A stretch of 9,450 bases of DNA from Pseudomonadota bacterium (GCA_021850555.1 JAJZLX010000558.1:1-9450); one strand, 5' to 3'. Numbered from the stretch's first letter, positions 1 through 6,688 are shown. The notes: a model not told the origin generated them from the letters alone. Translations and numbers: made by a program.

Positions 1-30
1 CGCGTGCTGTCTCCCTGGCAGCAGCGCCCA

Positions 31-309
31 CTATTTCACGCCGCGCCGGATGCCGAGGATCGCGAGGTCGAGGCCCTTGTGGGCGAGCATCAGGTCCGCG
101 ATGCCGCGGCGGAGCGTCGCGAGCGACGCTCCGGCGATCTCCGTGGCCTCAAGCGCCTCCTGGGCCGTCTCGACGAGCGAAAGCGCGTCGCTGAAGTCGT
201 CGAGTACCTGGACAAGCATATCCACGCTCGCGGCGCGGATTACATGGGTATCGGCGGGGGAAGTGGATCGTGCCGCGCCGGCCGGCGCGGTGGTCTTGCG
301 GGTTGGCAT
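31..309 (-). CDS. Small helical protein of unknown function (92 aa)
   Basis: I do not recognise this family. The start is set at the ATG at 309-307, preceded on the minus strand by a weak GAGAG ribosome-binding site. The longer open frame upstream only reads through the tRNA fragment. The first 25 or so residues are Ala/Thr/Pro-rich and probably disordered. From about residue 29 (VDMLVQVLDDFSDAL) to the end it looks like two or three amphipathic helices rich in Leu, Ala and acidic residues. No cysteines, signal peptide or membrane segment are visible. Third codon positions are strongly G/C, as expected of a real gene in this DNA. It is transcribed away from the attachment core. If the core is attP, this is the last gene at the other end of the element; if not, it is a chromosomal or neighbouring-element gene. 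A role in regulation or stability is only a guess. Confidence 0.6.
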   Translation of the reverse strand: MPTRKTTAPAGAARSTSPADTHVIRAASVDMLVQVLDDFSDALSLVETAQEALEATEIAGASLATLRRGIADLMLAHKGLDLAILGIRRGVK

Positions 310-326
310 CGCAGCTCTCGGAAAGT

Positions 327-345
327 GGGTACAAACGGGGGTACA
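327..345. repeat. Direct GGGTACA repeats, candidate integrase arm sites
   Basis: GGGTACA occurs at 327-333 and again at 339-345, exactly 12 bases apart, in the gap between the attachment core and the small minus-strand gene. Similar GGGTAC-type direct repeats are, to my recollection, common beside the attachment cores of P4-like integrases, where they serve as arm-type binding sites. The repeat is seen directly; its role is inferred. It could instead be an operator for the minus-strand gene, whose start lies 18 bases away. Confidence 0.4.
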
Positions 346-372
346 CCACATCCTCGAACTGCACGTAAATAC

Positions 373-420
373 TGGTCGGAGCGCCGAGATTTGAACTCGG
401 GACCCCTTGCACCCCATGCA
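373..420 (-). other. Attachment core: 3' half of tRNA-Pro(GGG)
   Basis: Read on the minus strand, this is the end of a proline tRNA gene. It has an anticodon loop ATGGGGT (anticodon GGG), 3' anticodon stem GCAAG, variable bases GGGTC, T arm CCGAG/CTCGG around TTCAAAT, 3' acceptor strand CGCTCCG, discriminator A and encoded CCA (373-375). The 5' side is missing: only three of five anticodon-stem pairs survive, and no D arm or CGGAGCG acceptor strand is found upstream (421-470). It is therefore a fragment, not a working tRNA. This is the usual remnant carried by elements that integrate into tRNA 3' ends and rebuild the gene on insertion. The integrase begins 129 bases from it. It may be attP, an end repeat (attL/attR) or a tandem junction. 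Confidence 0.85.
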
Positions 421-439
421 TTCCAATAACCTTACGTGC

Positions 440-531
440 TGAAATTACATGAAAGACACTAAGAACGCAACTACTGAGTTTTGCGGCGTTTCACACTCTC
501 AGCACCGTGGATTGAATTTCACGGCATTTCA
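440..531. repeat. Mirrored pairs of TGAAA motifs (arm or Xis sites)
   Basis: TGAAA lies at 440-444 and 450-454, and its complement TTTCA at 517-521 and 527-531. Each pair has a 10-base period, one helical turn. Both pairs share the longer form TGAAAT-N4-TGAAA, in opposite orientation. A longer 9-base inverted match also exists (TACATGAAA 446-454; TTTCATGTA 527-535), and a single TTTCAC is at 489-494. The stretch is visibly AT-richer than its surroundings. It lies between the attachment core and the integrase gene, where arm-type integrase sites or excisionase sites are expected. Function is inferred. Confidence 0.45.
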
Positions 532-555
532 TGTAGATTGGCCACAGCGTGGCCA
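512..555 (+). promoter_or_regulatory. Candidate integrase promoter and start-site dyad
   Basis: A weak sigma-70-like pair, TTGAAT (512-517) and TAGATT (534-539) with a 16-base spacer, would start transcription almost at the GTG start (549). That would give a message with little or no leader, consistent with the absence of a Shine-Dalgarno sequence. A dyad TGGCCAC (539-545) / GTGGCCA (549-555) with a 3-base spacer covers the start codon. It also contains GGCCACA as a direct repeat at 540-546 and 551-557. The promoter overlaps the TTTCA pair, so integrase or excisionase binding there could repress it. Both promoter boxes are poor matches. Confidence 0.3.
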
Positions 556-1811
556 CAAAGTCTAAAACCCGGAAGCGCCGGCGGGCGAGCCCATTGGTCG
601 CCAGCAATCTCACGAAACTCCCGCTCGGAGATCACACCGACCCGGCCGTCCCGGGACTGCAGCTCAGGGTCCGGCCGAAGGCCGACGGCTATTCTCGCAC
701 GTGGCTCGCGCGGTACCGATGGCATGGCGAGTGGGTCCGGATCGTGATCGGCCGCTTGCCGCAAATGTCATTGGCTGCCGCGCGAGAGCGCGCCCTCGAG
801 GTCCGCCGATCGCTGGACAATGGGATCGACCCCCGGCGCGCGCGGCCCCGACATCGGGATCTAGAGGCTGCGCGTCAGCCATCCCCGGCCACTCAGACTG
901 GACACTCTATCGAGCACCTTGCGGCCGAGTTCATGGCGCGCTACGTAAAACCGCACCGAAAGCAACCAGGATACGTACAGGCGATTCTCGACCGTGATGT
1001 CCTCCCGGAGTGGCGCGGAAGGGACGCTCGCACGATCCGACCGCGCGAAGTGATCGAGTTGCTCGACGGCATCGTCGACCGCGGCGCGCCAGTGCTCGCG
1101 AATCGCACCGCCGCCGTACTCTCGCAAATGTTTCGCTTCGGCCTCCACCGCAACATCGTGGACGACTCCCCGGTCAAACTGCTCATGCGGCCGGGAGGTA
1201 AGGAGAAGCCCCGCAAGCGGATACTGACCGACGCTGAACTGCAAGCCTTCTTGCGCGATCCGCTGGCCTGCACACGGTATAGGCGCCTCGCGCACATAGT
1301 CCACATCCTGCTGCTGACGGGGGCTCGCCGCGGCGAGCTCGCTAACGCGCAATGGTCGGAGGTCGATTTCGATGCAAAAACCTGGACCATCCCCGACCGA
1401 AACAGCAAGACTGGAGTGGGACACGTCGTCCCGCTCACTGACTGGGCTGCGGAACAATTCGTGGAGCTGAAGCGCGAGGCTAAAGGATCCCGATGGATCC
1501 TGCCTACCCCAAGTCGCGAGCGCCCTGTCGTGCCGAAGCAGATGACGCGCAGCCTAGCGAAGTGCCTCAGCCGCTTTAAGAAATCCGGCATCGCGAAATT
1601 TACACTCCATGATTTGCGGCGAACCTGCCGCACCGGTCTCTCACGTGTCGGCGTCGATCCGCATATCGGCGAGCGCGTGCTGAATCACGCCCAACCGGGT
1701 ATTACCGCCGTCTATGACCGCTACGAGTATCTCAATGAGAAGCGCGCTGCGCTGCACAAATGGGCAGAGTTCCTCGCGAAACTGCGGGACACCAACGACG
1801 GTGAAACATGA
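549..1811 (+). CDS. int: Site-specific tyrosine recombinase (P4-like integrase)
   Basis: Catalyses insertion of the element at, and with a directionality factor excision from, the tRNA-Pro 3' end by strand exchange through a covalent 3'-phosphotyrosine. The 420 residues match the length of P4-family integrases. An N-terminal arm-DNA-binding domain (about 15-100) has the family's LxxxxPGLxLRVxP...GxWxRxxIGRLPxMSLxxAR pattern. It is followed by a core-binding helical domain (about 118-215) and the catalytic domain (about 225-405). The active-site set is complete: R260 (in TGARRGEL), K287 (KTG turn), H354 and R357 (HDLRRT), H380 (LNH) and Y389 (VYDRY). The GTG start at 549 is chosen because the frame has no better start and the arm domain would otherwise be lost; no clear ribosome-binding site is present. 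It reads away from the attachment core, and its stop overlaps the next gene's start. Confidence 0.95.
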   Translation: MATKSKTRKRRRASPLVASNLTKLPLGDHTDPAVPGLQLRVRPKADGYSRTWLARYRWHGEWVRIVIGRLPQMSLAAARERALEVRRSLDNGIDPRRARPRHRDLEAARQPSPATQTGHSIEHLAAEFMARYVKPHRKQPGYVQAILDRDVLPEWRGRDARTIRPREVIELLDGIVDRGAPVLANRTAAVLSQMFRFGLHRNIVDDSPVKLLMRPGGKEKPRKRILTDAELQAFLRDPLACTRYRRLAHIVHILLLTGARRGELANAQWSEVDFDAKTWTIPDRNSKTGVGHVVPLTDWAAEQFVELKREAKGSRWILPTPSRERPVVPKQMTRSLAKCLSRFKKSGIAKFTLHDLRRTCRTGLSRVGVDPHIGERVLNHAQPGITAVYDRYEYLNEKRAALHKWAEFLAKLRDTNDGET

Positions 1812-2557
1812 CCCAGAAGAAAGCGCACACAACGGAGAGTTACGAGTCCCGGCTGGAAAAGCGCGCGGCAGAAGTTGCGCAGGTTTTGCTACCACACTTT
1901 CCTGTCGCCGAGCACCCAAAAGTCAAGCAGTTTGCGCTGGCAGCCGTCTCGATATTTGATAACACCGCGCCTGCCCCGTCTGCTGATCTGGACGACCGGC
2001 GCGCCACCATCAAGCAAGTCAGGGCCAGTCTGATCCATTTCCTTAAAAGCGTAGGCGGCGCGAATGCCAAGATCAAAAACATCCATCGAGTTCCGTGGTC
2101 GCAATCCAACGTCCTCGCCGAGGCGATGGGCAAACCACTCGATCTCGATGGTCTACCGTTGAAAGAAATCCGCGCCAGTGAAGGACTGCATAACGCTTCG
2201 CGCGCAGTGCTGGTCGCTGCAGCCAAGTACCTCCGCGCCCTCGAAGTGATTGAGGAGCTCACGCCGACACCGAAACGGACCGGACGGCGGGCAGGCAATG
2301 GAACCAATTCGCTCGCCGTCGTCGCGGCATGGTGGTGGCAATTCTTCGGCATGCCACCCACCACAACTGATACGGGTCCATTCCACGCCGCCGCGGCGGC
2401 GCTGCTGCACGTGGACAATCCGGATAAGCAGGTTCGGCGAGCGGTCGCTGCGGTCCTCGACTTTGGGCCGCCCGGCCCTCCTCCGCCGCAAATGTCAAGG
2501 TGGCTGGACTTACGCATGGATGTCGCCGCGCCGCCGCCTCGAGTTCCTCGGCTATAG
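1808..2557 (+). CDS. Unknown protein coupled to the integrase (249 aa)
   Basis: I do not recognise this family. The ATG overlaps the integrase stop (ATGA), so the two are almost certainly co-translated, suggesting a role in integration, excision or element maintenance. The protein appears soluble, with no signal peptide or membrane segment. The N-terminal two thirds are mainly helical. A Trp triplet (W175-W177) in an AAWWWQFFG segment precedes a PTTTDTGPF motif, reminiscent of uncharacterised island proteins that carry a short conserved block near the C-terminus. The last 30 or so residues (about 219-249) are proline-rich and basic, probably disordered. No cysteines, helix-turn-helix or nucleotide-binding motif are visible. 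The unusual tail may partly reflect a degraded or shifted 3' end, but I see no direct evidence of a frameshift. Confidence 0.75.
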   Translation: MTQKKAHTTESYESRLEKRAAEVAQVLLPHFPVAEHPKVKQFALAAVSIFDNTAPAPSADLDDRRATIKQVRASLIHFLKSVGGANAKIKNIHRVPWSQSNVLAEAMGKPLDLDGLPLKEIRASEGLHNASRAVLVAAAKYLRALEVIEELTPTPKRTGRRAGNGTNSLAVVAAWWWQFFGMPPTTTDTGPFHAAAAALLHVDNPDKQVRRAVAAVLDFGPPGPPPPQMSRWLDLRMDVAAPPPRVPRL

Positions 2558-2666
2558 CCAAAAATCCGCCGAGCCGCGCGGGTAGCCGCGGTGGTGGAAC
2601 TTGACCCTCCTGGTCCCCATCCACCTTCGGATCGCCGTCCGCCCCCCGAGCCCCCTCGCCGACCTC

Positions 2667-2684
2667 CCGACGAAAGTCCGTCGG
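2667..2684. repeat. Small hairpin CCGACG/CGTCGG
   Basis: Perfect 6-base inverted repeat with the loop AAAGTC, lying in the 206-base gap between the unknown gene and the AlpA-like gene. No T tract follows, so it is not a typical intrinsic terminator. It may still help end the int operon transcript. In GC-rich DNA such a short stem can be chance. Confidence 0.25.
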
Positions 2685-2727
2685 CCCGAGCGGAATTTCG
2701 TACTACGGCGCTCAAGGGATACGAGCA

Positions 2728-2754
2728 TATAAGACAGGCTCTCTTCTGATCAGA
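2728..2754 (+). promoter_or_regulatory. Candidate -10 box and palindromic operator of AlpA-like gene
   Basis: TATAAG (2728-2733) resembles a -10 box, but no good -35 lies 16-18 bases upstream, as in promoters that need an activator. A perfect 10-base palindrome, TCTGATCAGA (2745-2754), follows just after the expected transcription start and abuts the ribosome-binding site (AGAGGG, about 2751-2757). A dimeric repressor binding here would block both transcription and translation of the gene at 2764. Confidence 0.35.
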
Positions 2755-2763
2755 GGGTCTGTC

Positions 2764-3000
2764 ATGGCATCGCTGAAGCAAAATCGCCGCAGCACTGAGC
2801 CCGCCGTAGTCATGAGGCCGGGCGATGTAGAGCGATATTACGGGATCAGTCTGCCAACGAGGTGGCGCTGGGAGCGGCTCGGCTGGCTCCCGGCGCGTGA
2901 TGTCTTCGTCGCCGGTCGCCCATACGGTTGGCGCCGCGATACGATTGAACGAGCCGCTGCGGGTCCCTCGGCTGCGCGCGCGGCTCTGCCCGCCGCCTAA
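2764..3000 (+). CDS. AlpA-like excisionase / transcriptional regulator (78 aa)
   Basis: A small DNA-binding protein of the AlpA/MerR-like winged helix-turn-helix type. The core (about residues 17-66) reads MRPGDVERYYGIS, then LPTRWRWERLGWLPAR, then a wing-like VAGRPYGWRRDTIERAA. This is the layout of AlpA-family and excisionase proteins: a first helix choosing 'DVerYyGis', a recognition helix with Trp/Arg, then a turn and a 'GW' strand. In phages and islands such proteins activate the integrase or act as directionality factors. The start at 2764 has an AGAGGG ribosome-binding site; the Met at residue 17 lacks one. The tail is Ala-rich. It is followed directly by a terminator and has its own candidate promoter, so it is probably a single-gene unit. 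Exact targets are unknown; the TGAAA sites at 440-531 and the palindrome at 2745-2754 are candidates. Confidence 0.7.
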   Translation: MASLKQNRRSTEPAVVMRPGDVERYYGISLPTRWRWERLGWLPARDVFVAGRPYGWRRDTIERAAAGPSAARAALPAA

Positions 3001-3041
3001 AAAGAAAAACCGCGCTCCTGGCAGGGCTGCGCGGTTTCTCT
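3001..3041. terminator. Intrinsic terminator after the AlpA-like gene
   Basis: Stem AAACCGCGC (3007-3015) / GCGCGGTTT (3029-3037), a perfect 9 base pairs with a 13-base loop, extendable past one mismatch. A T-rich run (TTTCTCTT) follows on the plus strand, and an A-rich run (AAAAAGAAAAA) precedes it, so it should work in both directions. It starts right after the stop at 3000 and ends only 8 bases before the primase start. Confidence 0.75.
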
Positions 3042-3044
3042 TGG

Positions 3045-6000
3045 GTGTCAGCTGTGGGCCAGCAGGGCCAATATACCCCGCGTGCAGACGCCGCCGCAAG
3101 TGCGGAGGCGTTCCGCCGCGCGGCCGCCGCCGCCGGACTCGAGCTGCCGACCAGGCTGATCCCCGACGGCAAACCCCACCGATTCGCAACTCGCCCCGAT
3201 CGCCCCCACGATGACGCGGGCTGGTACGTCTGGCACGGTGACCACGGTGTCGCCGGCGACTGGCGGCGGGACGGCGCGGAGCCGCTCGTACGCTGGTCGG
3301 CGCGCTCGAGTCGCGACCGACCCTGTGACGCTGCCGAGATTGCGCGCCTGCGCGCACAGGCGCCGCAGGCCCGCGCCGCGTCAGACCGCGACACGGCGCA
3401 GAAGCACGGGGAAGCCTCCCGCGAGGCTCAGGCCATATGGGCCGCGGCCGAGCCCGCGCCGGTCGACCACGGCTACCTCGGCGCTCGAGGCGTGCAGGCG
3501 CACGGTCTGCGGGTGTTTGCAGGTGGCGGCACGTGGCGGACCATGATCCGCGGCCAGGCGCTCCACGGCTGTCTGATTGTCCCGCTCCGCGACCCGTCAG
3601 GCACGATTCAGACGCTGGAATTTATCGCGACCGATGGCGCGAAACGTTTCTTGACCGGCGGCCACAAACACGGCTGCTACCACGAGATCCCCGGTGACTC
3701 GTCGGTGACCATGATATGTGAGGGATTCGCGACCGGCGCCTCGCTCCACGAGGCAACAGGGTACACGGTCATATGTGCTATGGATTCCGGCAACCTGCGC
3801 TCCGTCGCGCAGGCCCTGCGGGCATCGAACCCTGACGCGCTAATCCTGCTCGCGGGGGACAACGACGCGAAGGGCGCGGGCCAGCGCGCAGCCAAGGATG
3901 CCGCACGCGCAGTAGCTGGTGCCGTCGCGGTCCCGCGCCAAGTCGGCTCAGACTGGAACGACGTGCACCAGGCGGAGGGTATCGAGGCGGTCCGCACCGC
4001 TGTCGATGACGCGATCCGGGCGCACCTGTCGGCGACGCCGGAGGGCCGCGCGGCGCTCGTGGCCACCGCGCCGCCCACCCCGATGCGCCCGGGCCCGCGG
4101 CTCGCCGCAGCGATGGCACGTGCCGAGCCGCCGCGCAGTGAGGCGCATGACCATGACCCGACTGACATCGCCCCAGCGCGCCGCGAGATCGCCGATGCGA
4201 TCGGCGGCCAGCTCGCCCGCATCACAGCGTCGCGTGACGATGCGGCAGAGACGGCCGATCACACCGACAGTCTCATCATCAGGGCTACGGTGGGGTTGGG
4301 CAAATCGACCAGCGCCGTGACCGCTGTCGCGGCAATGCGCCCCGCCATCGACGCCGGGAAATTGCGGGTACTGCTCGTGGTCGATGGCCACGAGCAGACC
4401 GCGAGGTACGCGCGCGAGCTCGCCGCCCGCGGCGTCCCCGCCACAGTGTATGTGGGACGCACAGGTCCCGTAGAGGGCATCGCGGACGACTGGCGCCAGC
4501 CGAATACCACCTGCTGGCGACTCCCGGCAGTCCGTCAGGTCGCGGACCGACATCACCCGCCCGCCGCGGCATATTGCCGCATTTGCCCGCACGGCCTCCG
4601 CTCGGCGGCCGAGCACGCCAAATTTCCCGCACACCAATATGAGGCACACGAAAAGTTCCTCGCAACCTGTCAGCGCCAGGGCCTCGATCCGGCGGCGGTT
4701 CAGCCCTGCAAATTCCTCTACGAGGCAATGCCCGAGTATTTGGCCGCCCCGGTGCTCGTCATCCCCCACCAGGCATATACCGATCGCCTGGTGAGACCCG
4801 AGCCCGACTCACCGCCGTGCGCGGTGATCATCGACGAGGGCGTCCCGCTCACGCGCGACATCTCAGTCACGCTGTCGGACATCGATGCCTGGCGCGCGCG
4901 CGTCGAGCGCGGAGAGATTCACATGCTGGGCCGCGCGCCCGAGACGGAACACCCAGTCATTTTCCGCACGTTCGCCGCGCTCACGACGGCTATCGGCGAG
5001 CGCGGCAAGAATCTCGGCACTCTCGCGGCGCTGCGCGCTGCGCTCGAAGAGGTCGCCGAAAAATATGGTGATGATCTCGAGCACGGTGCCACCTGGGCCT
5101 GGGAGCGCATCCGGTGTGCCCAGGATGAGGACGGCCGCGAGACCGGCGAGATCGACGCCCCGCTGCGCGCGCTCGCGACGATCCGCGCCGCGCTCGCAGG
5201 CGACGGCGCAGCGGCGACGTGGGGTGATGACCTGGTCCTCCGGCTCACCGAGACGACCGCACTCGGCGAGCGACTGTGCGAGGGCGGCACCGTGCTGATG
5301 GATGCGACGATCAGTGGCACCACCATTGCCGCGCTACGCGCTCGTGCGGCGCGCTCGGGCCGGAAAATCGATCTCCTCGAGGCGCAGGTACGTCAGCATG
5401 TGGAGATCACCAGCCTCACGGGGCGCGGCTACACGCGCGGGCGCCGGACTGATCCATGGCACGCGGAGATGACGGCGCGACACGGCCGGCACGTGGCGGC
5501 GATGATCGCGGCGGCGAGCGCCGCGCGCGCGGGTACCGCGCAGCGCAAGCTCGCCATCCTTACGCACCAGCCCATCGAGCGCGATGCCGCGGCCCAGCGA
5601 GCCGTCGAGGAGCATGGCGGTCCCGTCGAGATAGGACACTGGGGGCACGACGAGCGCGCCCACAACAGGTGGTCTGGATGCGACCTGCTCCTTGCTGGAT
5701 TGCCGTGGCCGTCGCCCGCTGTCATCCAGATGCGGTGGGACCGACTACGCGCGTGCGATCCGACACTCCCACAGACCCCGCCGCCGGAATTTTCGGCCAA
5801 ACTGGTGTCCGCAGATGTGGTCCAGGCAATCGGCCGCAGCCGTGCGATCTACGCTGCCCCCGATGACCCGATCCGAGTCATCATCGCGGCGCGGATCACG
5901 CCGGAGCTGCGCGCCGCGCTCGAAAAATACGGTCTCCGCGTCACCGACGAGCGTTGCAATCCGCTCGCCGGCCGCGCGCCGCGGGATAAAGCCGCCCTCC

Positions 6001-6395
6001 TCCGACACCTGATCGCGGCGGCCGACCGCCTGCGCGACGCCGACATCACATCGACCGCGCGCGATACGCTCGAGCGCTCTTGCCGGCAGGCAGGGCTGCG
6101 CGTGAGCAGCGAGACATTCCGCGCGTTGATCGACGGACTCGTACCACCGGCCGAGCGCGGCGGAAAACGGTACCGGGACCACACCCGCTACCTGCTGCTC
6201 CTCATCCGCCGCGCGCGGGAGGCGCTGCGCGCTCTGCGCGCCGGGATCCGTCGCACGATCGATGTCGTGACGGAGGGCATGGACGCGACCCTCCGCGAGC
6301 TCGCGCAGCGTCTCCTCGCGGGCCTCGGCGACCTGCTGGGACTGACTGTCCCAGCGCGCGATACCGGCCCGCCGCCGCGGGCCGCGCCGGCATAG
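3045..6395 (+). CDS. Toprim primase fused to SF2-type helicase (1116 aa)
   Basis: Probable replication or transfer primase/helicase of the element. An N-terminal module (about 20-90: AFRRAAAAAGL, IPDGKPHRF, GWYVWHGDHG, GDWRRDG) precedes a Toprim domain (about 135-330). This carries YLGARGV, the catalytic E226 in ICEGFATGAS, D272 and D274 in GDNDAKG, and the D303-WND motif, typical of plasmid and island primases. The second half has helicase motifs in order: Walker A ATVGLGKST (414-422), DEGV (D597, E598), motif III-like DAT (753-755), a GHWG segment (about 864-867) and QAIGRSR (927-933). Cysteines C490, C511, C514, C542 and C555 lie between Walker A and DEGV, the place of the Fe-S domain in XPD/DinG helicases. 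The GTG start has no Shine-Dalgarno sequence and lies just behind a terminator. The gene is much longer than a bare Toprim primase; no CHC2 zinc finger is seen. Confidence 0.85.
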   Translation: MSAVGQQGQYTPRADAAASAEAFRRAAAAAGLELPTRLIPDGKPHRFATRPDRPHDDAGWYVWHGDHGVAGDWRRDGAEPLVRWSARSSRDRPCDAAEIARLRAQAPQARAASDRDTAQKHGEASREAQAIWAAAEPAPVDHGYLGARGVQAHGLRVFAGGGTWRTMIRGQALHGCLIVPLRDPSGTIQTLEFIATDGAKRFLTGGHKHGCYHEIPGDSSVTMICEGFATGASLHEATGYTVICAMDSGNLRSVAQALRASNPDALILLAGDNDAKGAGQRAAKDAARAVAGAVAVPRQVGSDWNDVHQAEGIEAVRTAVDDAIRAHLSATPEGRAALVATAPPTPMRPGPRLAAAMARAEPPRSEAHDHDPTDIAPARREIADAIGGQLARITASRDDAAETADHTDSLIIRATVGLGKSTSAVTAVAAMRPAIDAGKLRVLLVVDGHEQTARYARELAARGVPATVYVGRTGPVEGIADDWRQPNTTCWRLPAVRQVADRHHPPAAAYCRICPHGLRSAAEHAKFPAHQYEAHEKFLATCQRQGLDPAAVQPCKFLYEAMPEYLAAPVLVIPHQAYTDRLVRPEPDSPPCAVIIDEGVPLTRDISVTLSDIDAWRARVERGEIHMLGRAPETEHPVIFRTFAALTTAIGERGKNLGTLAALRAALEEVAEKYGDDLEHGATWAWERIRCAQDEDGRETGEIDAPLRALATIRAALAGDGAAATWGDDLVLRLTETTALGERLCEGGTVLMDATISGTTIAALRARAARSGRKIDLLEAQVRQHVEITSLTGRGYTRGRRTDPWHAEMTARHGRHVAAMIAAASAARAGTAQRKLAILTHQPIERDAAAQRAVEEHGGPVEIGHWGHDERAHNRWSGCDLLLAGLPWPSPAVIQMRWDRLRACDPTLPQTPPPEFSAKLVSADVVQAIGRSRAIYAAPDDPIRVIIAARITPELRAALEKYGLRVTDERCNPLAGRAPRDKAALLRHLIAAADRLRDADITSTARDTLERSCRQAGLRVSSETFRALIDGLVPPAERGGKRYRDHTRYLLLLIRRAREALRALRAGIRRTIDVVTEGMDATLRELAQRLLAGLGDLLGLTVPARDTGPPPRAAPA

Positions 6396-6456
6396 CACTC
6401 CGCCCTCCGGCCCCCGTCGCCATGTTCCCCGCTTGGCCGCCGAGTGGGACGGGCGG

Positions 6457-6488
6457 GTTTGCGCGCGCCTTGCCCGCAAACGATTTTT
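6457..6488 (+). terminator. Probable terminator of the primase/helicase gene
   Basis: Stem GTTTGCG (6457-6463) / CGCAAAC (6475-6481) with an 11-base loop, followed two bases later by TTTTT (6484-6488). It lies 61 bases after the primase stop and fits an intrinsic terminator, though the stem is short. Confidence 0.5.
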
Positions 6489-6589
6489 CGCAGGTTTTGG
6501 CCCGCGGCCGCGAGCCGTGGGCACCAAAACCGGGCATCCGCGCCGGCCCGGCGCTGCACGACTGCTCGCGAGTGACTGACTATCACATC

Positions 6590-6641
6590 CTATTGCTCGC
6601 GTCCTGTAAGAGAGTGATCTCTTTCCGGCGCCGAGCAATAG
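6590..6641. repeat. Nested dyad: 10-bp outer stem, inner GUGA hairpin
   Basis: The outer arms CTATTGCTCG (6590-6599) and CGAGCAATAG (6632-6641) are perfectly complementary over 10 bases. Inside, AAGAGA (6608-6613) and TCTCTT (6618-6623) form a 6-base stem closed by GTGA, a GNRA-type tetraloop if transcribed. No T tract follows, so it is not an ordinary terminator. Confidence 0.6.
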
Positions 6642-6688
6642 AGCCGATGCCGGCCGGCGACGACATCGCAGCGCCCTGCGGGGAATGG

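Noticed and set aside
4..429. Plus-strand open frame of 141 codons at the left end
   Set aside because: It lies opposite the 92-aa gene, which has much better codon use, and its end is the well-known false translation of a tRNA (ERRDLNSGPLAPHA).
373..450. A complete, functional tRNA-Pro gene
   Set aside because: The 5' acceptor strand, D arm and half of the anticodon stem are absent upstream of the 3' half.
2601..2606. TTGACC as a -35 box upstream of the AlpA-like gene
   Set aside because: No acceptable -10 box at 16-18 bases downstream; it is too far from the TATAAG at 2728.
1840..3357. Long minus-strand open frame (505 codons)
   Set aside because: Runs antisense through the unknown gene, the control region, the AlpA-like gene, the terminator and the primase start; composition is Arg/Ser/Ala-rich with no domain.
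6416..6600. Possible small genes in the gap after the primase
   Set aside because: Open frames here are short, Arg/Pro-rich and lack ribosome-binding sites; inverted repeats explain the region better.
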